From: Jiulongibacter sp024742395
GTDB taxonomy: Bacteria > Bacteroidota > Bacteroidia > Cytophagales > Spirosomataceae
DNA length: 64,000 bases
NCBI GenBank assembly: GCA_965249455.1
Contig: OZ252236.1
Span: forward strand, 2,666,001-2,730,000
Direction of reading: 5' to 3'
A program made the position numbers and the translations under genes. The notes under the pieces were generated by a model that was not told the DNA's origin, made no database searches, and saw only the letters and a program-made list of their open reading frames with translations. Position 1 is the first letter of the stretch. Each line of letters starts with the position of its first letter. Positions 44,001-53,727 of the stretch are shown piece after piece.

Positions 44001-45118
44001 ATCTTATACTTTTTCTAATACTCTCATCTTTTTTGCCTTCGTGCAATCAAGCTGATAATGAAGAGGAAATCCTTAATTATTTGGAAGTTCTTAAGGAACA
44101 ATATGTGCCTGACACACGTGTAGGTATTTTTGATTATGAAATTCATGAAGGGGTTTTGTTTGGTCAAACCGATCAAAAGGAAGTATTAAATGCGGTTACT
44201 AAATACCTTTCAGCTCAAAATTCTTATTTAATTGACTCCTTGGAATTGCTGCCATCAAAAAGCCTTGGTGCAGATACTCTGGCGGTTATTAATGTGAGTG
44301 TAGCCAATATTCGAAGCCAGCCGGGTCATTCACAAGAATTAAGTACACAAGCCTTACTGGGCACGCCTGTCAAAGTTCTGTTTAAGGAAGGCGGCTGGTA
44401 TAAAGTTCAAACTCCGGATGGTTATTTAGGATATATTGAAAACGGGGTTTTAGAGTTTAACCCAAAGGAGTATAATTCATCAGAGAAAGTTATATATGCT
44501 TCAAGTTTTGGTTTTGTTTACAGTCGGCCTACCTTAAATTCTCCAACTGTTTCTGATTTGTCTTTAGGTGGTTTATTGGGTAAAATATCAATGGCTGCAG
44601 ATTATACAGGCGTGGTATTGCCAGATGGAAGAAAGGGGTACGTTCCTACAAGAGAACTTATGAATCTTGCAGATTTTTTAAAAGCGTCTGAACACACCAA
44701 TATTGCACAACTTACCTCCCGGTTTTTAGGCATTCCTTATTTATGGGGAGGAACCAGTTTTAAAGGAGCAGATTGCAGTGGTTTTACCAGAACTGTTTTC
44801 TTAAATAAAGGGATTTATTTACCTAGAGATGCTTCTCAGCAAGCTGCAGCCGGTATAAGAATTGAACCCGGTGCCGAATTCGAAAATTTGCTGGAAGGAG
44901 ATCTTTTGTTTTTTGGTCCGTCAGAAAGTAAGGTTACGCATGTTGCTGTTTATTTAGGTGGTCAAAGATTCATTCATTCTTCCGGAATGGTAAGGTATGG
45001 GAGTTTTAACCGAAACTCTCCGGAGTTTGATGAATTTAACCTAAATCGCTTTCTTTTTGCTAAAAGGGTTTTGGGCCAGCAAAATGTTAAATACCTGAAT
45101 GCAAATACACTATACTAA
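43973..45118 (+). CDS. NlpC/P60 peptidoglycan endopeptidase lipoprotein with SH3b domains
   Basis: 381 residues. Lipobox LPSC with cysteine at residue 24. Two SH3b-like modules follow (about 105-165: ANIRSQPGHSQELSTQALLGTPVKVLF; about 175-230: SSFGFVYSRPTLNSPTVSDLSLGGLLG) and the C-terminal NlpC/P60 domain with C268 (GADCSGFT), H323 (THVAVYLG) and H335 (FIHSSG). It cleaves cell-wall stem peptides in the periplasm. Start overlaps thiL by 28 bases; the next gene is three bases away. Confidence 0.93.
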   Translation: MESSNYSKVNLILFLILSSFLPSCNQADNEEEILNYLEVLKEQYVPDTRVGIFDYEIHEGVLFGQTDQKEVLNAVTKYLSAQNSYLIDSLELLPSKSLGADTLAVINVSVANIRSQPGHSQELSTQALLGTPVKVLFKEGGWYKVQTPDGYLGYIENGVLEFNPKEYNSSEKVIYASSFGFVYSRPTLNSPTVSDLSLGGLLGKISMAADYTGVVLPDGRKGYVPTRELMNLADFLKASEHTNIAQLTSRFLGIPYLWGGTSFKGADCSGFTRTVFLNKGIYLPRDASQQAAAGIRIEPGAEFENLLEGDLLFFGPSESKVTHVAVYLGGQRFIHSSGMVRYGSFNRNSPEFDEFNLNRFLFAKRVLGQQNVKYLNANTLY

Positions 45119-45121
45119 CCT

Positions 45122-48100
45122 ATGAAAAATATACTAGTTGTACTTTTTTTAGCGGCCTTATATTCCTGTAATTCAGGACATCAAAAGCTTTCTTTAGAAG
45201 AATACACAAATCTGACAGATGAACAAAAAAGAAGTGTAGAATTTGCCTTAGAGGGTATTGATTTAAATGACAAATCGCTTTCATTAAGTCTTTTTGCTGC
45301 AGAACCCATGTTGAGAAATCCAACCAATATGGATATTGATGATAAAGGAAGGGTATGGATTACAGAGGGTTACAATTACAGAAATGAATTAAACCCGAGA
45401 AATCCTTACGATGAGAAAGGGGATAGGATTGTCATTTTAGAAGACACAAACGGAGACGGTAAAGCCGATACTTCTAAAGTATATTATCAGGGTGAAGATA
45501 TAAATTCAGCTCTTGGTATAGGTGTTTTTGGCAATAGAGTTATAGTTTCAAGAAGTCCTCATGTTATCGTTTTTACTGATACAGATGGTGATGATGTTCC
45601 TGATAAAAAGGAGATTCTTTTTGAGGGGATAGGCGGGGAGCAGCACGATCATGGTATGCATGCATTTACCTTTGGTCCTGACGGTAAGTTTTATTTTAAT
45701 TATGGGAATGCCGGAGAGGGGCTTTTGACAAACAAAGGCAAACCGTTGTATGACGATTTAGGACGCGAAATAAGAGCGAAAGGCACACCATACAGAGAAG
45801 GAATGGTCTACAGATCTGATCTGAACGGTGAGAACGTCGAGGTGTTAGCATGGAACTTCAGAAACAATTATGAAGTGGCCGTTGACTCCTATGGTAGAAT
45901 GTGGCAATCTGATAATGACGATGACGGCAACAGAGGTACCCGTATCAACTACGTGATGGATTATGGAAATTATGGTTTCAAAGATGAAATGACCGGGGCC
46001 GACTGGAGAACCAGAAGAGTGAATATGTCTGACTCAATTCCACTTAGGCATTGGCACCTTAATGACCCCGGTGTTGTGCCAAATTTATTGCAGACAATGG
46101 CGGGTTCACCTACAGGAATTACTATTTATGAAGGCGGATTGTTACCTAAGAAATATCAGAATCAGATGCTTCATACAGATGCTGGCCCGAATGTTCTTAG
46201 AGCTTATCCGGTTAAAGAAAGTGGTGCAGGTTTTGAAGCGGAGCTTGTTACTATTTTAGATGGAAACAAACGAGATAATTGGTTTAGACCATCAGATGTA
46301 ACTGTGGCTCCTGATGGATCTGTTTTTGTGGCAGATTGGTATGATTCTGGTGTAGGAGGTCATGCCATGGGAGATTTAGCAAAGGGAAGGATTTATAGAT
46401 TAACTCCGGTAGGCCATCAAGGTTACCAGGTAGAAAAGCCTGATTATTCAAGTGTTGAAGGAAACATTACTGCTTTGTTAAGTCCTAATATTGCAACACG
46501 ATACAATGCATGGGTAAATCTGCATGAAATGGGAGTAGAAGCTGAGGGTGCTTTGGTAAAACTATGGCAAAGTGAAGATCAGCGAATGAAAGCCAGAGCG
46601 TTCTGGTTGCTATCAAAGTTAGAAGATAAAGGTGTTAATTATATTCATGCTGCTGCCAAAGATGAAAATTCTGAAATCAGGGTAGCCGCCATAAGAGCTG
46701 CTAGAGAAATAACCGGGCATGATTTTTCAGAGTTATACTCTTCGCTTTCTTCAGATGAATCTCCACAGGTAAGAAGAGAAGTGGCTCTGGCTATTAGACA
46801 TAAACCAGCTACAGAAATCTGGTTAAACCTGGCAAAAGCTTATGACGGAAAAGATAGATGGTATTTAGAAGCACTCGGTATAGCGGCAGACCGAGCCTGG
46901 GATACTTACCTTCCGGCATATTTAAGCATGAAAGGTGATAGCTGGATTGAGGAAAAAGCCTCAAAGGACATAGTATGGAGAAGTAGAAGTGCCATGACAA
47001 TGGATTATTTGGGGCAGGTTCTTGCCGCTGAGAAGGCTGAGAACAGGCTACGGTTTTACAGAGCAATGGACTTTCAAAAAGTAGGAGATAAGAATAGCAT
47101 ACTCCTAAACCTTTTGGGTTCCTCAGGAACTACTGAAGAGAAGGCTGTGATTTTCCGATTACTTGATCTGAAGGACTTGAAAGCCTATCCGAAGCTTCAT
47201 GATGAATTGAAGGCTTTGTTGCCTTTATTGAAGGTGGAGGATTTTCTGGAGTTAGTAAAAAAATACGATGACAGAACACAAAAGGAAAAACTACTCAATC
47301 TTGTAATAAATGAGAAAGATGTAGCGGTAATTCAGTCTGCTGCTGGTCTGTATATTGATTTTTATGGTATTGACGAAGTAAAGGCTCTGGTTAAAAGCTC
47401 AAATAAAGATAAGGCTATACAAGCCATAGAGAGATTTGGAACTGTAGATGAACCAAGAGTGACTAATTATCTGATTGCCACGTTTCAGAATGAAAAGGAG
47501 GATATAGATATAAGAAATGCCGCTATGGAGGCCATGAATGGATGGAACAGCGAAGCTACCCTTTGGGAATTGGTACAGAAGAACAAAGTGCCTGAGGCGG
47601 TAATGGATATTGCTAAAAGACATCTTTTAAGAACCTGGCATTCAGACATTAGAGCTAAGGCCTCAGACTTTTTTGACGATGGTTCTGAAACAACGATTGA
47701 TGTAGCTACTTTATCAGGAAAGAAAGGTGATATAGCTGGCGGTAAAAAAGTGTTTGATATGTATTGCAAGGCTTGTCATTTGGTAAAAGGAGAAGGGGTT
47801 GATTTTGGACCTGGGTTATCGCAAATTGGTGCGAAGCTTTCTAAAGCAGGTCTTTACAATGCAATTTTAAATCCTTCTGAAGGTATGGGCTTTGGTTATG
47901 AAACGCAGCAAATAACTATGAAAGATGGGTCTGAAATTCAGGCTATAGTTACTTCTAAAACGGAGAATGAAGTCATTGTTAAACTTTTAGGACAAGCAGA
48001 TCAGACAAGGTATTCTTTAAAAGATGTAAAAGAGATAAAAGAACTAAAGACCTCACTCATGCCGAAATTTCCGTTTGAAGAAAAAGAGCTTGTGAACTTA

Positions 48101-48127
48101 GTAGAATATCTGAGCAGCTTAAAATAA
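45122..48127 (+). CDS. PVC-type haem-binding dehydrogenase-like lipoprotein
   Basis: 1001 residues, lipobox LYSC (cysteine 16). Domains: a beta-propeller sugar-dehydrogenase-like region (about 40-430, with ATP-independent repeats such as NPTNMDIDDKGRVWITEGYNYR and HDHGMHAFTFGPDGKFYFNYG), a HEAT-like helical region (about 450-830) and a C-terminal cytochrome c domain with haem motif CKACH at 882-886 (MYCKACHLVKGEGVDFGPGLSQIG). This layout is known from planctomycete and Bacteroidetes membrane-bound dehydrogenases, substrates usually unknown. Stop overlaps the next ATG. Confidence 0.9.
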   Translation: MKNILVVLFLAALYSCNSGHQKLSLEEYTNLTDEQKRSVEFALEGIDLNDKSLSLSLFAAEPMLRNPTNMDIDDKGRVWITEGYNYRNELNPRNPYDEKGDRIVILEDTNGDGKADTSKVYYQGEDINSALGIGVFGNRVIVSRSPHVIVFTDTDGDDVPDKKEILFEGIGGEQHDHGMHAFTFGPDGKFYFNYGNAGEGLLTNKGKPLYDDLGREIRAKGTPYREGMVYRSDLNGENVEVLAWNFRNNYEVAVDSYGRMWQSDNDDDGNRGTRINYVMDYGNYGFKDEMTGADWRTRRVNMSDSIPLRHWHLNDPGVVPNLLQTMAGSPTGITIYEGGLLPKKYQNQMLHTDAGPNVLRAYPVKESGAGFEAELVTILDGNKRDNWFRPSDVTVAPDGSVFVADWYDSGVGGHAMGDLAKGRIYRLTPVGHQGYQVEKPDYSSVEGNITALLSPNIATRYNAWVNLHEMGVEAEGALVKLWQSEDQRMKARAFWLLSKLEDKGVNYIHAAAKDENSEIRVAAIRAAREITGHDFSELYSSLSSDESPQVRREVALAIRHKPATEIWLNLAKAYDGKDRWYLEALGIAADRAWDTYLPAYLSMKGDSWIEEKASKDIVWRSRSAMTMDYLGQVLAAEKAENRLRFYRAMDFQKVGDKNSILLNLLGSSGTTEEKAVIFRLLDLKDLKAYPKLHDELKALLPLLKVEDFLELVKKYDDRTQKEKLLNLVINEKDVAVIQSAAGLYIDFYGIDEVKALVKSSNKDKAIQAIERFGTVDEPRVTNYLIATFQNEKEDIDIRNAAMEAMNGWNSEATLWELVQKNKVPEAVMDIAKRHLLRTWHSDIRAKASDFFDDGSETTIDVATLSGKKGDIAGGKKVFDMYCKACHLVKGEGVDFGPGLSQIGAKLSKAGLYNAILNPSEGMGFGYETQQITMKDGSEIQAIVTSKTENEVIVKLLGQADQTRYSLKDVKEIKELKTSLMPKFPFEEKELVNLVEYLSSLK

Positions 48128-48411
48128 TGAAACTAACTATTGTTTATTGTCCTAAATGTGGATGGCTTTTGCGTTCAGCCTGGATGGCTCAGGAGCTTTT
48201 AACTACCTTTGAAACAGAACTGGAAGAGGTTTCCTTAAAACCATCAAAAATAGGAGGGGTGTTTCAAATTTTGGCTAATGATAAAGTCATTTTGGATAGA
48301 AAGACTTTTGGTGGTTTTCCTGAACCCAAAGTCTTGAAACAAATTGTAAGAGATGCCATTGCACCCACTAAGGATTTAGGTCATTCAGATAGTAAGAAGA
48401 ATGAAGCATAG
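48127..48411 (+). CDS. SelT/SelW/SelH (Rdx) family thioredoxin-like protein
   Basis: 94 residues. CPKC at about 8-11 (IVYCPKCGWLLRSAWMAQELL) replaces the CxxU of selenoprotein relatives, followed by the SLKPSKIGGVFQI and LDRKTFGGFPEPKVLKQIVRDAI parts of the Rdx fold. Function is not fixed; a redox or methylation-linked role has been proposed for relatives. Overlaps the dehydrogenase stop by one base and the ClC gene by 11. Confidence 0.92.
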   Translation: MKLTIVYCPKCGWLLRSAWMAQELLTTFETELEEVSLKPSKIGGVFQILANDKVILDRKTFGGFPEPKVLKQIVRDAIAPTKDLGHSDSKKNEA

Positions 48412-49807
48412 ATATCATTTAAAACCATGGGAATTACGTTGGCAGAAATCACTCCGGAACTTCAAGCATTCTAAAGTTGGACTTTTTCTGCTAAGAAGAA
48501 TTCCTGAAAGCGTTTTATCTAAAATACCCTATGAAGCTATCCCATTGTGGATAGCTTCTGTTCTTACTGGTGTGGTCTCAGTATTTTATGAAAAACTTTT
48601 CACCTGGTTTGAGGAAAGTGGCGAACACTTCTTTGAGGTACACCCAGCCACTATTTTTATTACGGCACCGGGGTTTATTTTTGGAGGCTGGTGGTTAGTT
48701 CAAAGGTTTTCGCCCGAGGCGGCAGGAAGTGGTATTCCTCAATTAATGGCTGCTGTAAACAGTGCCGGTACAAGACGAAGGAGTGTGGTGGACTATTTAC
48801 TCAATATCAGGGTAATTCTGGTAAAAATTGGGAGCAGCCTACTTATACTTTTAGGCGGTGGAGCTATTGGAAGAGAAGGGCCAACGCTTCAAATTTCCGG
48901 ATCGATTTTTCAAGTTGTGTATAGGTTAATACCGGAAAGCTGGCCAAAAGTATCTCATAAGATCATGCTGATTACGGGAGGAGCCTCAGGTCTTGCAGCT
49001 GCCTTTAATACCCCCTTAGGAGGAATAGTATATGTGGTTGAAGAATTGACCAAATCGCATATAGGGAAGTTTAGAACCGCTGTCTTTAGTGCGGTGATAA
49101 TTTCTGGTATGACGGCACAGTTGTTTCTGGGATCCTATCTCTATTTGGGTTTTCCGAAGGTGAATCCTCTTCCACTTTTGAGTATTCTTTGGGTGATTTT
49201 ATTTGCCTTTCTTTCGGGTGTTTTGGGTTCTTTATTTTCAAAGACCTTATTGAAAATTGCAGAATTCAGATCTCTTATTAGAAAACCAGCGACCAAAATT
49301 CTAATTGTATTAGTCTTTGCTTTTGCTTTCGCTACGCTTGTTTATTTTACTGGAAAATATACCATGGGTACTGGTAAACCATTAATAAACGAGATTTTAT
49401 TTGGCACTAAGCCGATGCCTTGGTATATGTTTCCCGCCAGATTTTTAGGTGCTGTCCTGACCTTCGCAGTTGGAGGTGCAGGAGGAATCTTTGCTACTTC
49501 TCTATCCTCTGGTGCCAGCTTAGGTACTTTGCTGGTAAGTATTTTTAGTATTGCTAAAGAACAGCATAATATTTTGGTGCTTGTTTCGATGATTGGTTTT
49601 CTTACAGGTGTCACAAAATCTCCTTTTACTGCTGCAATTCTCGTATTGGAAATGACTGACAGGCATTCGGCAATATTCTACTTTTTGCTTGCCGGTTTGG
49701 TGGCGAATTTTGGAAGCAGCCTGATTATGGATAGGTCATTTTATGAAATCCGCAAAGAAGATTATTTGAAATCAACCTTGAGTAAGATTAAAAGCCCAAA
49801 TCAATGA
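48401..49807 (+). CDS. ClC family chloride transporter
   Basis: 468 residues, about ten to twelve helices. Selectivity motifs GSGIP, GREGP and GGIFATSL (the usual GxFxP proline is threonine). The external gating glutamate in GREGP and the pair EE in VVEELTKSHIG, in the place of the proton glutamate, suggest a proton/chloride exchanger rather than a channel. No CBS domains. Last gene of the thiL series, its tail overlaps the convergent peroxidase gene by 20 bases. Confidence 0.93.
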   Translation: MKHRYHLKPWELRWQKSLRNFKHSKVGLFLLRRIPESVLSKIPYEAIPLWIASVLTGVVSVFYEKLFTWFEESGEHFFEVHPATIFITAPGFIFGGWWLVQRFSPEAAGSGIPQLMAAVNSAGTRRRSVVDYLLNIRVILVKIGSSLLILLGGGAIGREGPTLQISGSIFQVVYRLIPESWPKVSHKIMLITGGASGLAAAFNTPLGGIVYVVEELTKSHIGKFRTAVFSAVIISGMTAQLFLGSYLYLGFPKVNPLPLLSILWVILFAFLSGVLGSLFSKTLLKIAEFRSLIRKPATKILIVLVFAFAFATLVYFTGKYTMGTGKPLINEILFGTKPMPWYMFPARFLGAVLTFAVGGAGGIFATSLSSGASLGTLLVSIFSIAKEQHNILVLVSMIGFLTGVTKSPFTAAILVLEMTDRHSAIFYFLLAGLVANFGSSLIMDRSFYEIRKEDYLKSTLSKIKSPNQ

Positions 49808-51158
49808 TTGATTGACTATCATTGTTAGGAAATGCCAAACCAGAGGGCAATCTGGAAGGAGTATATCGCTCTAGATTCGGGTCTCTAAGGCTATTTTCTA
49901 TAAATAAAGTAAGGCTGTTTATTTCTTCATCTGTTAAATTCAGTGGTTTAAACTGACTGGCTAACTGACTAACAGGAACATTAACATTCTCTTTTACTCC
50001 CGCATTTTTATATTCTATCACCTCTTTAACTGTACTAAAGGAAGCCCCGTGACCATAAAATGGGGAATCTTTAAGATTGTACAACTGCGGAACTTTGAAT
50101 TTATACATGTCTTCGGGTCTCTTGGTAAATCCGCCTCTTCCTTTGTGTGTTGGGTCTGCAGGGTTTACATTGATGACTCTGTTGTTCCCAAAAGTGCCGT
50201 TATGAAGGTCTTCCATGCCAAGAGCATAGAATTCCATATTTGCCAGTGCCGGACCGTTGTGACAATCAGTACAGCCAGCTTTCCCAAAAAACAGTAGGGC
50301 CCCTTTCTTTTCCTCTGCCGTCAAGGCTCCGTAGTTTCCTCTTAACCATTGCTGAAAGGGAGATTCATTAGCCAAAAGCGTTCTCTCATATGCGGCCATA
50401 GCCAGTGCCCCATTATTTCTTAATTTTACTGGATCATTCAAACTTAAAGAATCAAAAGCTTTAATATAAAGGTCTTTATAGTTGCCAGTGTATTCCATAA
50501 AGATTTTATCTATAACCAAGCGGTGAACATCCCTGCCTGCAATTGCCTGAGTTTCCACGCCTTCAAAACCCATTTTATTAACACCTGTTGGGTGTCCGTT
50601 ACCTAGCCAGTTTGCTTCCGTTCCCAAATTTAAGTGGGTACCACCAAACTGTCCATTCCAAAGGATATTAGTTTGATAGGCCATATTCATGGCTGACGGC
50701 GTTCTTATAGGCTGAACATCCACATCAATATCCTTATAACCCGAATGTACATTTCTCATTTCACCTTGTTGCCCGAATCCGCTTCCTCCTTCTCCCATTC
50801 CCTGTGGCATACATGCTTGAAAACCTGCTTTAGCATGATGACAGCTTGCACAAGAGTATGTGTTCATCCCTAATCTGTTCTTAGGGTTTTGGCCAATCCC
50901 TGTCTCATGAAATAGTAATTGTCCAAGCACTACCTTTTCTTTCGTTATGGGGTTTAATGGGTCTTGCGGAATATTCGCAAAGTCATCACTTTCGGGCAAG
51001 ATATAATATGATTTGCCCAGGCCTCCAGAGGAAGTTGCTAGTTGGTTTTCTAATTCTTTATCAATGTCTGAAGCTTCAACAATAGGGTCTGAAGGGTTAC
51101 ATGCCGAAAATAGCAAAGAAAGTATGATTACTTTGACAGGAAGTAAAAATGATTTCAT
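49788..51158 (-). CDS. Di-haem cytochrome c peroxidase family lipoprotein
   Basis: 456 residues, lipobox FSAC (cysteine 20). Two c-type haem motifs: CASCH (103-107) and CTDCH (296-300), the CCP/MauG arrangement. Periplasmic; reduces hydrogen peroxide or, in MauG/MbnH relatives, oxidises a protein partner. It is divergent from the unusual paralogue gene at 51314. No MbnP-type partner is seen in the window, so substrate assignment is open. Confidence 0.92.
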   Translation of the reverse strand: MKSFLLPVKVIILSLLFSACNPSDPIVEASDIDKELENQLATSSGGLGKSYYILPESDDFANIPQDPLNPITKEKVVLGQLLFHETGIGQNPKNRLGMNTYSCASCHHAKAGFQACMPQGMGEGGSGFGQQGEMRNVHSGYKDIDVDVQPIRTPSAMNMAYQTNILWNGQFGGTHLNLGTEANWLGNGHPTGVNKMGFEGVETQAIAGRDVHRLVIDKIFMEYTGNYKDLYIKAFDSLSLNDPVKLRNNGALAMAAYERTLLANESPFQQWLRGNYGALTAEEKKGALLFFGKAGCTDCHNGPALANMEFYALGMEDLHNGTFGNNRVINVNPADPTHKGRGGFTKRPEDMYKFKVPQLYNLKDSPFYGHGASFSTVKEVIEYKNAGVKENVNVPVSQLASQFKPLNLTDEEINSLTLFIENSLRDPNLERYTPSRLPSGLAFPNNDSQSIIDLGF

Positions 51159-51264
51159 TATAGTGTTTAGTAGTTAGTTTTCAAGTAGTTATGTAAAGCA
51201 AAAATCGAGCCGAAGGGTTAATTTTATTTTATGTGATGTTCAGAAATCTTATTAAAGTGATATT

Positions 51265-51296
51265 TTTGATTTAGAAATAACAATGAATTACCTTTG
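51265..51296 (+). promoter_or_regulatory. Full Bacteroidetes promoter for the 51314 gene
   Basis: TTTG (51265-51268), 20 bases, TACCTTTG (51289-51296). The leader is only about 11 bases, which supports the GTG start at 51314. Confidence 0.65.
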
Positions 51297-51313
51297 CTAG
51301 GTAAAGTTAAGCT

Positions 51314-51883
51314 GTGAATAAACTTTTTTTAAAATATTTCGCCTGTTTTGGCCTTTTGGCATGCCTGTTTGGTCATGTGCTCATTGTGCCCTTGGTGTTA
51401 ATGAAAAAGTTAGATAATGAAGCTAATATTCATACCTCATCTTTAGAAACTTCAATAGAGGATACTGAAAATCCTGATAGGCTCTCCATAAAAATCGGAA
51501 TGGCATTGCCATACTCAGGTAACTGGGAAGAATCTAAAGAAAGTGAGGGGTTGATAGAACATAACGGTGATTTCTATACGCTAATAAGTAGAGATTATAA
51601 AAACGATACGCTTTATTTTGAATATTTGAAGAACAGCAATGCAAGAGAGATATTCAGTATGCTCTCAGATCATGTTGACCCTAATAGTTCTCCGGAAAAA
51701 CAAGCAAACGACTTTGGCTCAACTTTCTGCAAATGGTTGACTCTGAAGTACAAGTTAATTGAGAGTCCTTCTATTCAATTGCCTTTAGAATGGATTTTAA
51801 ATCCAACAAATAACTTTTCATATTTTAAACAATTCTCTTCGCCTTATTTAGGCTTAAGTTCCCCTCCACCTCAATCGGTTTAA
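51314..51883 (+). CDS. Unrecognised membrane-anchored protein A ending in SPPP
   Basis: 189 residues with GTG start. N-terminal membrane anchor or uncleaved signal (about 8-32: FACFGLLACLFGHVLIVPLVLM), then a soluble domain. It is a clear paralogue of the gene at 53159: both have IKI-x-MA-x-PY, NDTLYF, YLKN, AREIFS and a C-terminus with SSPPP. I know no family, though small pre-receptor proteins ending in proline pairs occur elsewhere in Bacteroidetes near metal-uptake genes. The next gene, 70 bases on, encodes an outer-membrane barrel. Confidence 0.75.
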   Translation: MNKLFLKYFACFGLLACLFGHVLIVPLVLMKKLDNEANIHTSSLETSIEDTENPDRLSIKIGMALPYSGNWEESKESEGLIEHNGDFYTLISRDYKNDTLYFEYLKNSNAREIFSMLSDHVDPNSSPEKQANDFGSTFCKWLTLKYKLIESPSIQLPLEWILNPTNNFSYFKQFSSPYLGLSSPPPQSV

Positions 51884-51953
51884 TGTACTTATTCTTTTAA
51901 AGTCTCGGTATCTGCCTTGACTCAGTTTATTATACAACATTAAATCGTTTCAA

Positions 51954-53048
51954 ATGAAATCTAAATTTATAGCAGTAATTCTATTGCTGGCTGTTGCCTG
52001 CAATATATCTTATGGACAAGGGTGTGTAGCCATCAGACACTTTTCTACCTGTTCGGGTAATCCAAATGCCTCGCTACAATCATCAAAGGGGTTTTGGCTT
52101 ATCAGCACAAATTATCGATATTTTAAATCATTCAGACATTTTAGGGGGACTCATGAGGAGGCAGATAGGGTAGCCAATAATTCAGAGGTTATTAATCATT
52201 CTCACTCTTTGGATATAAATGTAACTTATGGTCTTAGCGATCGCATTTTTCTTAATGCTACCCTGCCATTTGTTTACAATGAAAGAAGTTCTCTCTATGA
52301 ACACGGGAGAACAGAACGTCATAACAGCTACTCTAAGGGTTTGGCAGATGCCAGAATTGGTGCTGGTATATGGCTCAAGGAAGTGAGTAAAGCTCACGAT
52401 GGAAATATTGCCCTTAGTGCGGGAATTAAGTTTCCTTCTGGTGACTATGCTGCTACAAGTACCTTCTATAATGTAGGACCCAATGGAGGGCCGGAAGTCA
52501 GACCTGTTGATCAGTCTATTCAGCCAGGCGACGGAGGTACTGGTTTTACTTTAGGGCTTCAAGGTTTTAAGCAGGTCGGAATAAGACTTAGTGCTTATGG
52601 TTCTGGTTTTTATCTTTTTAACCCCAAAGAAACAAATGGTACCAGAACTTACAGAGAAACGTTAAATGCTATTTTAATGAATGAGTCAATCATGTCTGTG
52701 ACAGATCAATATTCATTTTCTGCGGGATTATCCTATTCATTATTAAAGCCTTCTGTTAGCTTTAGTCTGGGAGGTCGTTTTGAAGGTGTGCCTGTAAAGG
52801 ACGTAATAGGCGGGAGCCTTGGTTTCAGGCGTCCGGGAATGGCCGGATCTATTGATCCTGGTATTTTGTATATGAAAGACCGACTAATGCTTAGCTTAAA
52901 TGTACCTATTGTCATTTACAGAAACAGACCTCAAAGTTTAACAGATAGAGAAACAGAAATAGCCACTGGTACTCCCAGAAATGGTGATGCAGCTTTTGCA
53001 GATTATCTGATAAATTTCGGTATGACCCTAGGTTTGGGCAAACATTAA
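51954..53048 (+). CDS. Outer-membrane beta-barrel protein, transporter-like
   Basis: 364 residues. Signal peptide about 1-21 (FIAVILLLAVACNISYGQ). The mature start has two cysteines and histidines (GCVAIRHFSTCSG). Beta-strand alternation throughout: FWLISTNYRYFKSFRHF, LDINVTYGLSDRIFLNATLPFVYNERSS, and a terminal strand LINFGMTLGLGKH. It looks like the 'transporter' barrels that accompany copper and cytochrome peroxidase clusters, but the substrate is unknown. Histidine-rich loops hint at metal. Ends at a terminator. Confidence 0.75.
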   Translation: MKSKFIAVILLLAVACNISYGQGCVAIRHFSTCSGNPNASLQSSKGFWLISTNYRYFKSFRHFRGTHEEADRVANNSEVINHSHSLDINVTYGLSDRIFLNATLPFVYNERSSLYEHGRTERHNSYSKGLADARIGAGIWLKEVSKAHDGNIALSAGIKFPSGDYAATSTFYNVGPNGGPEVRPVDQSIQPGDGGTGFTLGLQGFKQVGIRLSAYGSGFYLFNPKETNGTRTYRETLNAILMNESIMSVTDQYSFSAGLSYSLLKPSVSFSLGGRFEGVPVKDVIGGSLGFRRPGMAGSIDPGILYMKDRLMLSLNVPIVIYRNRPQSLTDRETEIATGTPRNGDAAFADYLINFGMTLGLGKH

Positions 53049-53061
53049 TTGATCTTTATTG

Positions 53062-53103
53062 GGAAGCAATGCACTTATAAGAAAGCATTGCTTCCTGATT
53101 TTT
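53062..53103 (+). terminator. Terminator after the 51954 barrel gene
   Basis: GGAAGCAATGC (53062-53072) pairs perfectly with GCATTGCTTCC (53085-53095), 12-base loop, then a T-rich tail. It separates the first module from the second. Confidence 0.78.
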
Positions 53104-53158
53104 ATCATACTTCTTCTTTAAAAATGCCGCTATTTTTAGGCTGTAAACCTCTACTTAT

Positions 53159-53713
53159 TTGAAACTCAGAAGGACATATTCATCTCTCTTACTGATATTC
53201 TTTGTATGTCAGCTGGTGGTGATACCTATGTGTTTGCTGAAGAGGTTAAAAAATGAGTCGAAGCTAGAGACTTCCACAATTTTTGAAAGGACAAGTTCTC
53301 CTGAAATTCTGGAGATTAAAATAGATATGGCAATGCCATATGCCACTGAATGGTCTGATCCTAAAGATGGGCAAGGTATCTTGCAACGTGATGGTTCTTT
53401 TTATACTCTCATTAGCAAAGATTTCCGAAACGATACTTTATATTTTGTTTATCTGAAAAATAACAGTGCAAGAGAGATATTCTCAACATTAGTAGATCAG
53501 GTAGAACATCAAAACTCTTCACCCGATAACTCCAATGAAACTGGTGGCATTGCAAAACTTTTTTTGACTAAGTATAAAAATGCAGAAACCACAGAATTAG
53601 TAAATCCGGCAGGTCTTTTCATTCTTCATGACCAGACCAGTTTTTGTTATAGCTTTAGGTATTCTTCTATTGAGCCTTCTGTATCTTCACCGCCTCCAAA
53701 ATTAAGATCTTGA
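53159..53713 (+). CDS. Unrecognised membrane-anchored protein B ending in SPPP
   Basis: 184 residues with TTG start; the next in-frame ATG would remove the membrane anchor (about 9-26: LLLIFFVCQLVVIPMCLL). Paralogue of the protein at 51314, with the best-matched region being IKIDMAMPYATEWSDPKDGQG...FYTLISKDFRNDTLYFVYLKNNSAREIFSTL and the final SVSSPPPKLRS. Here it precedes a FecA-like TonB receptor, so its partner differs from that of copy A. Role unknown: regulator, chaperone or surface partner of the receptor are all possible. Confidence 0.75.
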   Translation: MKLRRTYSSLLLIFFVCQLVVIPMCLLKRLKNESKLETSTIFERTSSPEILEIKIDMAMPYATEWSDPKDGQGILQRDGSFYTLISKDFRNDTLYFVYLKNNSAREIFSTLVDQVEHQNSSPDNSNETGGIAKLFLTKYKNAETTELVNPAGLFILHDQTSFCYSFRYSSIEPSVSSPPPKLRS

Positions 53714-53727
53714 TTTTCAATGATATA

